Source of the DNA: Actinocorallia aurantiaca
Lineage (GTDB): Bacteria > Actinomycetota > Actinomycetes > Streptosporangiales > Streptosporangiaceae
Length of the DNA: 64,000 bases
Direction of reading: 5' to 3'
NCBI RefSeq assembly: GCF_039533685.1
Contig: NZ_BAAATZ010000002.1
Span: 248,001-312,000, forward strand
The position numbers and the translations under genes are program-made. The notes under the pieces were generated by a model. It saw only the letters and a list, made by a program, of their open reading frames with translations. It ran no database searches and was not told the DNA's origin. This document shows positions 40,966-49,742 of this stretch, one piece after another (position 1 is the stretch's first letter; each line of letters starts with the position of its first letter).

Positions 40966-43326
40966 TTACGGGACGGTGATCTTGATCGGCGCCTCTGTCG
41001 GAACCTCGCCGGTCCGGCCCACCAGCAGTGTTCCCGTGTAGGTGCCCGCCTGGGTGAACGTCCGTGCGGAAGTGACCGTGAACGCCGCGTTGAGCCACAT
41101 GTTCGGGATGCTCGCCGTCCGGGTCGTCGTCGGGGTGACGGTTTCGCGGGTGCCGTCCGACCAGGCGATGGCCGCCGTCAGGTCCGAGACGGCGGCGCCG
41201 GGAACCGTGACCGTCCAGGTGGCCCCGGTCCCGCCGACCGGGACGGACCGGGAGTTCCCGACCGCGACGGCCCGCCAGGGGACGTCCGCGCTGGGGAAGA
41301 AGTTGACCCCCCGCACGGTCATCCGCCCGCCCGCCACGGCCAGTCGCGCCGTGAAGTCGGTGAAGTTCCGGACGGACTGCGGCGACCATCCCGCCTCGGC
41401 GTTGGCGATCAACCGCGGGTAGGCGAAGTACTCGACCTGCCGCACTCCCCGCAGCCACTCGCCCCACTGCGCGGTCTCCACTCCGAGCACACTCGACTCC
41501 GCGATGCCGGAGATGAACGTCCCCGGATCGAGCGAGTAGTAGCCGGCCAGCGTGCACGGCCCGCCGCAGGCCCAGGTGCCGCCCTGCGGCTGCCGTGAAT
41601 CCTGCCGCTGCGGGATGTAGGTGTAGGGCGCCGGAGAGAGGATCACCTTGGCTCCCCGCGTGGTGACGGCCGAAGCCACCGGGGCGGTACTCCCGTTCCA
41701 GTACTGGATCACCGAGTTGTTCGAGGGAAGCGCCGTTCCCGAGTACTCGTTCCATCCCACGACGGTCTTCCCGAGCCCGGCGACCTGCGCGGTGAAGGCG
41801 TTGATCATGGTCGTGTAGTTCGCCGAGGACGTCACCAGCGACTCGTCCCCGCCGATGTGCAGATACGGGCCCGGCGTCATCGCCGCGATCTGCGTCAGCA
41901 CCCGCCGGGTGAACTCGTACGTCACGGGGTTGGCCGCGTCGAGCGACGAGTACCCCACCGAGCTGGTCCCGTTGGCCGGAACCGTCGTCGCCCCGGAGGC
42001 GAGCGCGGGCTTGGACCCGGCGCTGTTGAGCTGCGGGATCGCGTGCAGCGCGGCGTTCACATGGCCGGGCATGTCGATCTCGGGAACGACGGTCATCCCG
42101 TTGACGCCCGCATACCGCACGATCTCGGCGTAGTCCGCCTTCGTGTAGTACCCGGTGGCCCCGAGTTCGGTCCCCAGCATGGTCGTGCCGTTGTAGCTCG
42201 CGGCGGTCGCCCCGCTCACCGAGGTGAGCAGCGAATAATCGATCCCCGACGGATTGTCCGCCGGATCGTCGATCGCGATCCTCCAGCCCTGATCGTCGGT
42301 GAGATGCAGATGCAGCCGGTTGATCTTGTATGACGCCGCGGTGTCGATGAACTTCTTGATATCGGCGACGGGGTAGAAGCTCCGTGCCACATCGATCATC
42401 ATCCCCCGGTACCCGAACCGCGGATAGTCGGTGATCGTCACGGCGGGCACGGTCCAGGAGGCCGCGACGACGGTCCGCGACTCGGCCCACTGCGGAAACA
42501 GCTGCCGCAGCGTCTGCACTCCGTTCAGCGCCCCGCCGGCCGAAGACGCAGCGATCTCGATCCGTCCGGGCGCCGCCGAAAGCGTGTAACCCTCGGGCTT
42601 CCCGGGCGGACCGTACCCCGAGCCGACCCGGATCACGATCGGCGCGGTCCCGCCGTCCGCCGTGGTGACGGGCAGAGCGTAACCGGTGGACGGCCGCAGC
42701 ACCCCGGCCAGATAGTTCGCGGGAGCCTGCGCGTCCGCCCCCAACGCGACGATCGGGGAGGAAGACGACAGCGTGTACGGCGAACCGCCGGTCGTGGTCA
42801 CCGAGACGGGCTTCGGCAGCAGACCGAGAACGGGCGCATCGGGAGCGTCCCAGATCTGGAACTCCGAGATCGAGTATCCGTAGGACGCCCACCGCTGATA
42901 CCCCTGCATCCGCACATACCGCGTCGTCGCGCCGACCGCGATCGTGTCGGTACGCGGGCAGGTGGTGCGCTGCAACCGGCTGACGGTCGTCCAGGTGACC
43001 CCGTCACCCGAGGTCTGCAACGCGAAATCGCGCGCGCAGGCATTCGGCCACACGAGGGTCACATGGTCGACGTGGCTATTGGCCGCGAGCGCGACCTGCA
43101 CCCAATTGTCGTCGGCGTACTTCGACGACCAACGCGTCGCGGTACTGCCGTCGTTGGCGTACGACGCGGCGAACGTCGCCGAGTCGAGCTCGATGCTCGA
43201 GGCCGAGGCGGTGCCCGCCAGGGCCAGATTGACGGGGGCGGCGGCCCGGGCCGGGCCGGTGACGAAGAGGGAGGCGACAGAGGCCACGGCGGCAACAGCG
43301 GCGGCCGTCCAACGGGAACGGAACAT
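40966..43326 (-). CDS. Secreted GH20 beta-N-acetylhexosaminidase with F5/8 type C module
   Basis: 786 residues. A signal peptide (residues 1-28, ending GPARAAA) leads to an F5/8 type C carbohydrate-binding module (residues 30-160: LAGTASASSIELDSA, DGSTATRWSSKYADDNWVQV). The GH20 N-domain follows, then the catalytic barrel with YRGMMIDVARSFYP, HLHLTDDQGWRIAID, EIDMPGH and the acid pair Asp-Glu in YLHIGGDES. It removes terminal GlcNAc/GalNAc from chitin fragments or glycans outside the cell. The start at 43326 has GGAG 7 bp upstream. The neighbouring ROK repressor probably controls it, with N-acetylglucosamine as inducer. Confidence 0.94.
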   Translation of the reverse strand: MFRSRWTAAAVAAVASVASLFVTGPARAAAPVNLALAGTASASSIELDSATFAASYANDGSTATRWSSKYADDNWVQVALAANSHVDHVTLVWPNACARDFALQTSGDGVTWTTVSRLQRTTCPRTDTIAVGATTRYVRMQGYQRWASYGYSISEFQIWDAPDAPVLGLLPKPVSVTTTGGSPYTLSSSSPIVALGADAQAPANYLAGVLRPSTGYALPVTTADGGTAPIVIRVGSGYGPPGKPEGYTLSAAPGRIEIAASSAGGALNGVQTLRQLFPQWAESRTVVAASWTVPAVTITDYPRFGYRGMMIDVARSFYPVADIKKFIDTAASYKINRLHLHLTDDQGWRIAIDDPADNPSGIDYSLLTSVSGATAASYNGTTMLGTELGATGYYTKADYAEIVRYAGVNGMTVVPEIDMPGHVNAALHAIPQLNSAGSKPALASGATTVPANGTSSVGYSSLDAANPVTYEFTRRVLTQIAAMTPGPYLHIGGDESLVTSSANYTTMINAFTAQVAGLGKTVVGWNEYSGTALPSNNSVIQYWNGSTAPVASAVTTRGAKVILSPAPYTYIPQRQDSRQPQGGTWACGGPCTLAGYYSLDPGTFISGIAESSVLGVETAQWGEWLRGVRQVEYFAYPRLIANAEAGWSPQSVRNFTDFTARLAVAGGRMTVRGVNFFPSADVPWRAVAVGNSRSVPVGGTGATWTVTVPGAAVSDLTAAIAWSDGTRETVTPTTTRTASIPNMWLNAAFTVTSARTFTQAGTYTGTLLVGRTGEVPTEAPIKITVP

Positions 43327-43457
43327 GCGGGGCTCCAACCGTTGCTGGTCGGTCATGAGGAAGAGAACGTCGCGGGGGGCACAGGACTCCGATCTATATT
43401 CCTGAGGGTTGACATTAATAGTGCCTATTCATGTAATGCAAGTAGGAATTATCGGAA

Positions 43458-44630
43458 CTAGGGGCGGAGATGGCGGGGGATGGCGGGATCCTCGTTGAGG
43501 ACCAGGGCGATCGCGCCCAACGCGGAGGCGGTCGCCCCCAGGTCGGCGGGGACGAGGTCGAGGGAGCGAGGGGTGCCCGGCAGCGCGAGCCCGGCCACGG
43601 CGGCACGGATCGGATCGAGCACCAGGCCGCCGAGCGAGGCGAACTCCCCGCCGACCACGACCCGGCGCGGGTCGAGCTGGACGATCGTGCCGGCGAGCGC
43701 CCTCCCCAGCAGGGCGCCGGCCTCGGAGACCCGCCGGGTGACGGCCGGTTCGCGGTCTCTCGCGGCCTCGATCAACGCGTCGAGGCCGTCGAGGATCACC
43801 CCGTCGGCGGCCAGGGCCGTCAGCAGCGCGGGCGAACCGATCAGGCCCTCCAGGCAGCCCCGGCTCCCGCAGTGGCAGGGCTCGCCGCCTGGGTCGATCG
43901 ACACATGTCCGAGTTCGCCGGCCGTCCCGTGCGCCCCCCGCAGCAGCCGGCCCCCGGCGATGAACCCGCCGCCGACCCCGACCGACCAGCGCACGTAGAC
44001 GACGTCGTCGACCGAGCGCGCAGCCCCCCAGGTCTTCTCGGCCAGCGCGGCCAGCCGCGCGTTGTTGTCGGCCTCGACCCGGGCGCCGAACTCCGCCCCG
44101 AGCCTTCCCGCGGCCCGCTCCCGGCGGGCGGGCCCGTCCACGAATCCGACCAGGCCGACTCCGATCGCCTCCAGCGCCCGCAGGCTGATCCCCCGCTCCT
44201 CGCACACCTTGTGGATGAGCGCGATCGCGCAGTCGAGCTGCTCGTCCTCGTCGGCGTCCGCCGGCAGATCGTCGACAGCGGTGGCCACGATTTCGTGGGC
44301 GACGTTGGCGACGGCCAGTCGGATCCGGCGGCGTCCCAGATCGAGCCCGATCAGCATGCCCGAGCCGGGGGCGAGCGTGATCCGGCCGGCCGGGCGGCCC
44401 CGGCCCCGTGGCAGATCGTCCTCGGGCAGGACCTCGGCGACGACACCGCGTTCGATGAGGTCGGCGATGATCGCGAACAGGGTCGTCCGGGACAGGCCGG
44501 TCCGCTCGGTCAACCGGCCCCGGCTCAGGGGGCCCTCCGTCCGCAGGGCCGCGAGAACCGTGTCCTCGTGCACCCGGCGCAACCGGTGCAACGCGTCAGT
44601 GGGCCTGTCCATGGCCAGATCATCGGTCAT
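43458..44630 (-). CDS. ROK-family transcriptional repressor (NagC-like)
   Basis: 390 residues. An MarR-like HTH lies at residues 18-70 (LSRGRLTERTGLSRTTLFAI). The ROK domain has GMLIGLDLGRRRIRLAVANV (phosphate loop) near 90, the sugar-binding GTAGELGHVSIDPGGE near 235 and the zinc motif CHCGSRGCLE near 250. Such regulators bind N-acetylglucosamine, glucose or xylose derivatives. The gene sits just upstream of and parallel to the hexosaminidase, its clear target. A perfect palindrome lies directly before its start codon, so it probably represses itself. Confidence 0.93.
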   Translation of the reverse strand: MTDDLAMDRPTDALHRLRRVHEDTVLAALRTEGPLSRGRLTERTGLSRTTLFAIIADLIERGVVAEVLPEDDLPRGRGRPAGRITLAPGSGMLIGLDLGRRRIRLAVANVAHEIVATAVDDLPADADEDEQLDCAIALIHKVCEERGISLRALEAIGVGLVGFVDGPARRERAAGRLGAEFGARVEADNNARLAALAEKTWGAARSVDDVVYVRWSVGVGGGFIAGGRLLRGAHGTAGELGHVSIDPGGEPCHCGSRGCLEGLIGSPALLTALAADGVILDGLDALIEAARDREPAVTRRVSEAGALLGRALAGTIVQLDPRRVVVGGEFASLGGLVLDPIRAAVAGLALPGTPRSLDLVPADLGATASALGAIALVLNEDPAIPRHLRP

Positions 44631-44631
44631 G

Positions 44632-44653
44632 GAAGCATTTACGTCAATGCTTC
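44632..44653. promoter_or_regulatory. Palindromic operator at the ROK gene start
   Basis: GAAGCATT-TACGTC-AATGCTTC, perfect 8-bp arms, 6-bp spacer, 1 bp before the ROK start codon. Fits autoregulation by the ROK dimer. It could also affect the divergent lipoprotein gene. Confidence 0.7.
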
Positions 44654-44788
44654 GGATTAATTACCGCTCGCGCTTGACGGGTGGAGTGCGCGGCCCAAAG
44701 CCTAATAAGGGCCCTGTTCCCGGTTGGCGGGAAGCAGCGCGACCGGGATCATCCGATCGGACGGATCCACCAGAACGGAGCATCACGT

Positions 44789-45271
44789 ATGCCGCGTCTC
44801 TCGCTGTACGCCGTTTCCCTCGCTACCGGCCTCGTCCTGCTGAGCGGCTGCGGCCTCCTCGACGGCGCGGACGAGAAGTCCTCGACGAGCGGGACGCCGT
44901 CGGCTCCGGCGGCCCCCACGGATGCCGACGCGGTCCCGGCGACGCCGTCCGGCTCGGATCCCGCGCAGCCCGCGCCCGCCGGTGGCTTCGAGAGCCCGCA
45001 GGCGGCCGTCCAGGCCCTGATCGACGCCTGGAACAAGGGCGACAAGCAGGCCGCGCTCAAGGCCGCAGGCCCCAACACGGTCGAGAAGGTCTTCGCGGGC
45101 GTCGTCAACGTCGACGCGAAAATCGAGGGCTGCCAGAAGGGCAGTGAATCGGGTGTGTCCTACGCCTGGGACTGCTACTACCGCTACGACGGCGGCTCCT
45201 CCCACTTCTACGTCGACCCGTACCCCGCGACCAAATGGCGCGTCGTCAACTTCACGCAGGTCGCCGACTGA
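44789..45271 (+). CDS. Small secreted lipoprotein of unknown function
   Basis: 160 residues. Lipoprotein signal with lipobox LLSGCG (Cys near residue 21), then a Ser/Ala/Pro/Thr-rich spacer (residues 25-65), then a compact domain: ESPQAAVQALIDAWNKGDKQ and AALKAAGPNTVEKVF, a SnoaL/NTF2-like start, with two Cys residues (GCQKGSESG and YAWDCYYRY) that could form a disulfide. Membrane-anchored on the outside. ATG has GGAG 8 bp upstream. Stands alone, followed by a hairpin terminator. Confidence 0.8.
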   Translation: MPRLSLYAVSLATGLVLLSGCGLLDGADEKSSTSGTPSAPAAPTDADAVPATPSGSDPAQPAPAGGFESPQAAVQALIDAWNKGDKQAALKAAGPNTVEKVFAGVVNVDAKIEGCQKGSESGVSYAWDCYYRYDGGSSHFYVDPYPATKWRVVNFTQVAD

Positions 45272-45370
45272 AAGCGCCGATGCGGACAGGCCTCACCCCG
45301 GACGGGCGCATGGTCGCTGGTCCTGCCGGTGAAGCCTCGGATGAGACTGAGAACGAGACTGGAAGATCGA

Positions 45371-45403
45371 CGAAGGCCGGTGCCCACAGGACACCGGCCT
45401 TCG
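45371..45403 (+). terminator. Hairpin terminator after the lipoprotein gene
   Basis: Perfect 12-bp inverted repeat, CGAAGGCCGGTG (45371-45382) and its complement (45392-45403), 9-nt loop, about 100 bp after the lipoprotein stop. Confidence 0.7.
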
Positions 45404-45442
45404 GTCCGCCCGGCCGGGTGGTCTCCGAGGGGAGAACAAACA

Positions 45443-45476
45443 AAGGCCCCGTCAGCGGTTTCCCGCGAGGGGCCTT
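45443..45476 (-). terminator. Intrinsic terminator of the tRNA-Ser gene
   Basis: On the minus strand AAGGCCCC (from 45476) pairs with GGGGCCTT (to 45443), followed by TTTGTTTGTTC. It lies 25 bp after the tRNA 3' end in the direction of transcription. Confidence 0.75.
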
Positions 45477-45500
45477 CGTTTCAGTGCCCGGCGAGGCACT

Positions 45501-45588
45501 TGGCGGAGGATACGAGATTCGAACTCGTGAGGGCTTGCACCCAACACGCTTTCCAAGCGTGCGCCCTAGGCCACTAGGCGAATCCTCC
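45501..45588 (-). tRNA. tRNA-Ser(GGA)
   Basis: Read on the minus strand: 5' GGAGGAT acceptor arm pairing with ATCCTCC. The anticodon stem CACGC/GCGTG carries the loop TTGGAAA (anticodon GGA, codons UCC/UCU). A long variable arm marks class II tRNA-Ser, and the T-arm has GTTCGAATC. Discriminator G, and the CCA end is encoded (45501-45503). Followed by its own terminator. Confidence 0.96.
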
Positions 45589-45598
45589 GTCGGACAGC

Positions 45599-45922
45599 TT
45601 ACCGGGTGTCGGGGAGTGGACGGACCTCTATTACGGCGGACTTGGGGAGGGGGCCGTACAGGTGGGGGTAGAGGTCGGCCGGGTCCTCGGGGGAGGGCTC
45701 GAAGCGGATGTCCAGGTGGCGGGGGTCGATCGTCAGGACGAGGAGGTCGGGGACGCCCTGGTAGTAGCGGGTGAGGACGCGGTCCAGCTGGTCCTCGGTG
45801 GCGGAGCAGTGGATGAAGCCCTCCTCCTCCAAAGTCCTGTCCAGAGTGGACATCGTGTAGGGAGTGGCGTCGGTCACACCGGCCCAGGCGGAGCGGGTGG
45901 CGACATGGAAGATCTGGGACAT
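45599..45922 (-). CDS. DUF952 family protein
   Basis: 107 residues: IFHVATRSAWAG near residue 4, EEEGFIHCSATEDQLDRVL near 33 and LVLTIDPRHLDIRFE near 62 are the DUF952 signature. Members are small cytoplasmic proteins with an ADP-ribosyltransferase-like fold in some predictions; activity unknown. Located just upstream of tRNA-Ser on the same strand and divergent from the SRP RNA gene. The long open frame upstream is an artefact of GC-rich sequence. Start ATG at 45922. Confidence 0.88.
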   Translation of the reverse strand: MSQIFHVATRSAWAGVTDATPYTMSTLDRTLEEEGFIHCSATEDQLDRVLTRYYQGVPDLLVLTIDPRHLDIRFEPSPEDPADLYPHLYGPLPKSAVIEVRPLPDTR

Positions 45923-45969
45923 GGGCCGGACTGTACGCGGCTCGGGGGCGGATGCCATAGACTCTTGGC

Positions 45970-46060
45970 GGACCCCTCGCGTGGCGTCATCTTGTGAACC
46001 TCCCCAGGGCCGGAAGGCAGCAAGGATAAGCAGGCTCTGGCGGGTGCGCGGGGGGTTCCT
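45970..46060 (+). ncRNA. ffs: Bacterial small SRP RNA (4.5S type)
   Basis: The conserved helix-8 core is plain: CCAGGGCCGGAAGGCAGCAA near 46003-46022, with the GGAA tetraloop and the symmetric loop, then GGCTCTGGCGGGTG. The ends GGACCCCTCGCG and CGCGGGGGGTTCC pair. The RNA binds Ffh and directs membrane proteins to the FtsY receptor. Its place just before dnaX is the usual actinobacterial order. Ends are estimated from pairing. Confidence 0.95.
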
Positions 46061-46087
46061 TTGCTTCAAGTACGGACGGGGCCCGTG

Positions 46088-48112
46088 ATGAGTCTTGCTC
46101 TCTACCGCAAGTACCGGCCGGCCACCTTCGGAGAGCTGAAGGGCCAGGAACACGTCGCGGAGCCGTTGCAGCAGGCTCTGCGCAACGGCCGGATCAACCA
46201 CGCCTACCTCTTCAGCGGGCCGCGCGGATGCGGGAAGACGTCCAGTGCGCGGATCCTCGCCCGGTCGCTGAACTGCGTGGAGGGACCCACCCCCGACCCG
46301 TGCGGGGTGTGCGAGTCGTGCGTGGCGCTCGGGCCCGGCGGAGCCGGCCACCTGGACGTGATCGAGATCGACGCCGCCTCCCACGGTGGTGTGGACGATG
46401 CCCGCGACCTGCGGGAAAGGGCCTTCTTCGCGCCGGTCTCGTCCCGGTTCAAGGTGTACATCATCGACGAGGCCCACATGGTCACCCGGGAGGGCTTCAA
46501 CGCCCTGCTGAAGCTCGTCGAGGAGCCCCCGCCGCACCTGAAGTTCGTGTTCGCGACGACCGAGCCGGAAAAGGTCATCGGGACGATCAGGTCGCGCACC
46601 CACCACTACCCGTTCCGGCTGATCCCGCCCAAGACTCTGCAGGAACTGCTGGAGGAGATCCTCCAGGCGGAGAAGGTCCCGTACGAGGAGACGGCGCTGC
46701 CGCTGGTCGTCCGGGCGGGCGCCGGGTCGGCGCGCGACTCGCTGTCGATCCTGGACCAGCTGCTCGCCGGGTCCGACGAGGCCGGTATCACCTACACGCG
46801 GGCCGTCTCCCTGCTGGGCTACACCGACGCGGCGCTGCTCGACGTGGTCGTCGACGCGTTCGCCGCGCGGAACGGCGCGGCGGTGTTCGCGGCGATCGAC
46901 CAGGTGGTCGAGAGCGGCCAGGACCCGCGCCGCTTCACCGCCGACCTGCTGGGCCGCTTCCGCGACCTGGTGATCATGGCGAACGTCCCGGACGCGACGA
47001 AGAGCGGGCTGATCGACGGCCCCGCCGACGAGCTGGAGCGCATGACGGCGCAGGCCGCGGCGCTGGGGCCCGCCGACCTGACGCGGGCGGCCGACCTGCT
47101 GCACGCCGGGCTCACCGAGATGCGGGGGGCGACGTCCCCGCGGCTCCTGCTGGAGCTGATCTGCGCCCGGATCCTGCTGCCCGGCGCCTACAACGACGAG
47201 GCGGCGCTGCTGGCCCGCCTCGACCGGCTGGAGCGGAGCGGCCCGCCGGCCCAGGTGGCCACGGCCCAGGTGGCCACGGCCCAGGTGGCCACGGCCCAGG
47301 TGGCCGCCCCCCGCGTGGAGGCGTCCCCGCCGCCCAGGGCCGTCGAGCCCCGGCCCGCGATCCCGGAGCCGGCGCCCCACGTGCCCGAGCCGGCGCCCCG
47401 CGCGCCGGAGCCCGCCCGGGCCCGTCCGGCTGCCCGGCAGGAGTCCAGGCCGGCCCCGTCCCGTCCGGCGGCGAACGACGGCTGGGGGGCTCCCGTGGAG
47501 TCCCCGGCTCCGGCGGCACCCGCGGCGGCTCCGCCCTCCTCGGGCGGGGTGGACGTGAACGTGGTCCGGCAGCGCTGGCCGCAGATCCTCGACGCGGTAC
47601 AGCAGAAGAGCCGCGTCGCGTGGATGACGATCATGGAGGGCGTCACCCCGGCGGCCGTGGACGGCAACCTCCTGACGATCGCGTTCGCGAACGACGGCAA
47701 GCGCAAGAACTTCACGATGGGCCGCCGCGAGGGGGTGCTCGCCGAGGTGCTGAGGGAGCAGCTCGGCGTGGACTGGCGGATCGACGCGGTCCTCGGCGGC
47801 GCCGTCCAGCCCTCGGCGCGTCCGGCGTCGGCTCCGCCGCCTCCGACATGGGAGCAGCCCCGGCAGGCTCCGGAGCGCCGTCCGGCCCCGGCTCCCGCCC
47901 CGGCCGCGGCGGCGGCGCCCGTCCGGCCGTCGGCTCCGCAGCCTTCCGTGCCGCAGCCGTCCGAGCCGCTACCCCCGCCGCCCGAGGCCCCGATGGACGA
48001 GGGCGATGATGAAGAGGTCGGCGCCCCGCCGGCGAGCGAGGCGGTCAGCGGGATGGCTCTGATCCAGCGGGAGCTGGGCGGCCAGGTCATCAGGGAGATC
48101 GACAACTCCTGA
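46088..48112 (+). CDS. dnaX: DNA polymerase III subunit gamma/tau
   Basis: Clamp-loader ATPase of the replication fork. 674 residues: SLALYRKYRPATFGELKGQE at the N-terminus, Walker A GPRGCGKTSS near 45, a zinc module (CVEGPTPDPCGVCESC) near 64, Walker B VYIIDEAHM near 126, sensor 1 FVFATTEPEK near 155 and the SARDSLSILDQ motif (arginine/sensor 2) near 215. After residue 385 comes a Pro/Ala-rich linker with a four-unit AQVAT repeat, then the tau C-terminal domain. Start ATG at 46088, 28 bp after the SRP RNA. Followed by ybaB and recR, the classic cluster. Confidence 0.97.
   Translation: MSLALYRKYRPATFGELKGQEHVAEPLQQALRNGRINHAYLFSGPRGCGKTSSARILARSLNCVEGPTPDPCGVCESCVALGPGGAGHLDVIEIDAASHGGVDDARDLRERAFFAPVSSRFKVYIIDEAHMVTREGFNALLKLVEEPPPHLKFVFATTEPEKVIGTIRSRTHHYPFRLIPPKTLQELLEEILQAEKVPYEETALPLVVRAGAGSARDSLSILDQLLAGSDEAGITYTRAVSLLGYTDAALLDVVVDAFAARNGAAVFAAIDQVVESGQDPRRFTADLLGRFRDLVIMANVPDATKSGLIDGPADELERMTAQAAALGPADLTRAADLLHAGLTEMRGATSPRLLLELICARILLPGAYNDEAALLARLDRLERSGPPAQVATAQVATAQVATAQVAAPRVEASPPPRAVEPRPAIPEPAPHVPEPAPRAPEPARARPAARQESRPAPSRPAANDGWGAPVESPAPAAPAAAPPSSGGVDVNVVRQRWPQILDAVQQKSRVAWMTIMEGVTPAAVDGNLLTIAFANDGKRKNFTMGRREGVLAEVLREQLGVDWRIDAVLGGAVQPSARPASAPPPPTWEQPRQAPERRPAPAPAPAAAAAPVRPSAPQPSVPQPSEPLPPPPEAPMDEGDDEEVGAPPASEAVSGMALIQRELGGQVIREIDNS
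47249..47308 (+). repeat. Four 15-bp tandem repeats within dnaX
   Basis: GCCCAGGTGGCCACG three times, then a fourth unit ending GCC. It encodes AQVAT repeats in the flexible linker before the tau domain. In frame, so only linker length is affected. Confidence 0.9.
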
Positions 48113-48179
48113 GGGTCCCCGGGTCGTATCGCTTTGCGGGCCGACGCCGTAGTCTCGTAAGTCCGAGTCAGGGGAGGGG

Positions 48180-48530
48180 ATGACTGTGGAACCCGGTGGC
48201 CAGCTCGATTTCCAGGCGCTGCTTCAGCAGGCGCAGAAGATGCAGGAACAGCTGTTCGCCGCCCAGGAGGAGCTGGCGCGGGCGGAGGTCGAGGGCAGTG
48301 CGGGCAACGGCCTGGTGAAGGCGAGGGTCAACGGGCAGGGCGAGGTCGTGGAGATCGTCATCGACCCGAGGCTGATCGACGCCGGTGATCCGGCGGAGAC
48401 CGCCGAGACCGTGGCCGATCTCGTGGTCGCCGCGATCCGCGAGGCGACGAACACGGCCGCGGAGCTGCAGCAGGAAAAGATGGGTCCACTCACTCAGATG
48501 CCCGGGATGCCGGGATTGCCGGGGTTTTAA
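48180..48530 (+). CDS. ybaB: YbaB/EbfC nucleoid-associated protein
   Basis: Small dimeric DNA-binding protein encoded with dnaX and recR. 116 residues: DFQALLQQAQKMQEQLFAAQ (helix 1) near residue 9, GNGLVKARVNGQGEVVEIVI (central sheet) near 41, ADLVVAAIREATNTAAELQQ near 78. A Met/Pro/Gly-rich tail (MPGMPGLPGF). GGGGAGGGG abuts the ATG at 48180 and is better spaced for the GTG at 48186, so the second may be the true start. The stop is 2 bp before recR. Confidence 0.95.
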   Translation: MTVEPGGQLDFQALLQQAQKMQEQLFAAQEELARAEVEGSAGNGLVKARVNGQGEVVEIVIDPRLIDAGDPAETAETVADLVVAAIREATNTAAELQQEKMGPLTQMPGMPGLPGF

Positions 48531-48532
48531 GT

Positions 48533-49132
48533 ATGTACGAAGGCGTGGTCCAGAACCTGATCGACGAGCTGGGAAGGCTCCCGGGCGTCGGGCCCAAGGG
48601 CGCCCAGCGCATCGCCTTCCACCTGCTCAACGCCGACCCCGCCGATGTGCTCCGGCTGGCCGACGCGCTGCGCGAGGTGAAGGACAAGGTCAGGTTCTGC
48701 CGGATCTGCGGGAACGTCGCCGAGGACACCGAATGCCGGATCTGCCGTGACGTACGGCGGGACCGGGCGGTCATCTGCGTGGTCGAGGAGTCCAAGGACG
48801 TCATCGCGGTCGAGAAAACCCGGGAGTTCCGTGGCACTTATCACGTCCTGGGCGGAGCGATCAGCCCGATTGAGGGGGTAGGTCCGGAAGACCTCCGGAT
48901 CCGTGAGCTCATGCAACGGCTCGCGGACGGGGAGGTGACCGAGCTGATCCTCGCCACCGACCCGAACCTGGAGGGCGAGGCTACGGCGACGTACCTGGCC
49001 CGCTTGGTGAAACCGATGAACCTGAAGGTGACCCGGCTCGCCAGCGGCCTGCCGGTGGGCGGGGACCTGGAGTACGCCGACGAAGTCACGCTGGGACGCG
49101 CTTTCGAAGGACGGAGACTGCTCGATGTCTAG
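48533..49132 (+). CDS. recR: Recombination mediator RecR
   Basis: Loads RecA at gaps with RecF/RecO. 199 residues: helix-hairpin-helix LGRLPGVGPKGAQRIAFHLL near 12; zinc finger CRICGNVAEDTECRICRD near 56 with four Cys; Toprim domain from ICVVEESKDVIAVEKT near 80, with the conserved Glu, to LATDPNLEGEATATYL near 140 carrying the DxN/E motif. The length is normal. Overlaps the DUF5063 gene by 8 bp. Confidence 0.97.
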   Translation: MYEGVVQNLIDELGRLPGVGPKGAQRIAFHLLNADPADVLRLADALREVKDKVRFCRICGNVAEDTECRICRDVRRDRAVICVVEESKDVIAVEKTREFRGTYHVLGGAISPIEGVGPEDLRIRELMQRLADGEVTELILATDPNLEGEATATYLARLVKPMNLKVTRLASGLPVGGDLEYADEVTLGRAFEGRRLLDV

Positions 49133-49685
49133 TGAGAACACCCCCAAGGACTGGACCGACCTCGCGGGGCGGGTGGTCGTGCACGTGGAGAACTACCTCG
49201 CGGGCCTGGAACGCTGCGCCCGGGGGGAGGGAGGCCAGCAGACGGTCTCCCTGCTCCTGCTCGAGGTCTCGCAGATCATGCTGGCCGGCGCGCAGCTCGG
49301 CGCCAGCCCCGACGTCGTGCTCCCCGACAACTGGGAGCCCGAGATGAGCGAGGACCCCGATCTGGACGCCGTCCGCCAGGGCCTGGCCGAGCGCCTGGCC
49401 GTCGTGGACGAGTACACCGAGGTCTTCGACCCGTACAAGGACCCCGAGCTCACGTCCTACCGCCTGTCCGACGACCTGGTGGACATCGCGTCCGACCTCG
49501 TCCACGGCCTGCGCCACTACCAGGCCGACCGCCCGATGGAGGCCCTGTGGTGGTGGCAGTACAGCTACCTCAACCACTGGGGCAACCACGGCGGCGCCGC
49601 CCTGCGGGGGCTGCACGCGGTCGTCTCCAACGTCCGCCTCCAGGTGGCCGAGGAGGACGTCAACGAGGCGCTCGTCACCATCTGA
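49125..49685 (+). CDS. DUF5063 family protein
   Basis: 186 residues, mostly helical and acidic. DLAGRVVVHVENYLAGLERC near residue 11, VDEYTEVFDPYKDPELTSYR near 83 and WWWQYSYLNHWGNHGGAALR near 142 agree with the DUF5063 family, which follows recR in many actinomycetes. Function unknown. The ATG lies within the recR 3' end (8-bp overlap), so it is translationally coupled. Ends at a hairpin shared with the convergent nitroreductase gene. Confidence 0.9.
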   Translation: MSSENTPKDWTDLAGRVVVHVENYLAGLERCARGEGGQQTVSLLLLEVSQIMLAGAQLGASPDVVLPDNWEPEMSEDPDLDAVRQGLAERLAVVDEYTEVFDPYKDPELTSYRLSDDLVDIASDLVHGLRHYQADRPMEALWWWQYSYLNHWGNHGGAALRGLHAVVSNVRLQVAEEDVNEALVTI

Positions 49686-49713
49686 GCCTCTTCGACGAGC
49701 AGTGTCGTCGCCT

Positions 49714-49739
49714 GCCACCGGGCGCGAAGGCCCGGTGGC
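49714..49739. terminator. Hairpin terminator between convergent genes
   Basis: Perfect 10-bp inverted repeat GCCACCGGGC/GCCCGGTGGC with a 6-nt loop, filling the 57-bp gap between the DUF5063 and nitroreductase stops. Confidence 0.8.
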
Positions 49740-49742
49740 GGC

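Noticed and set aside
40784..42892. 702-codon minus-strand frame beside the hexosaminidase
   Set aside because: Same strand, different frame from the GH20 gene; Arg-rich translation with no signal peptide or GH20 motifs.
35245..47308. Short tandem repeats considered as CRISPR arrays
   Set aside because: The repeats are 15-bp units without spacers, in frame inside coding sequence. No cas genes are present.
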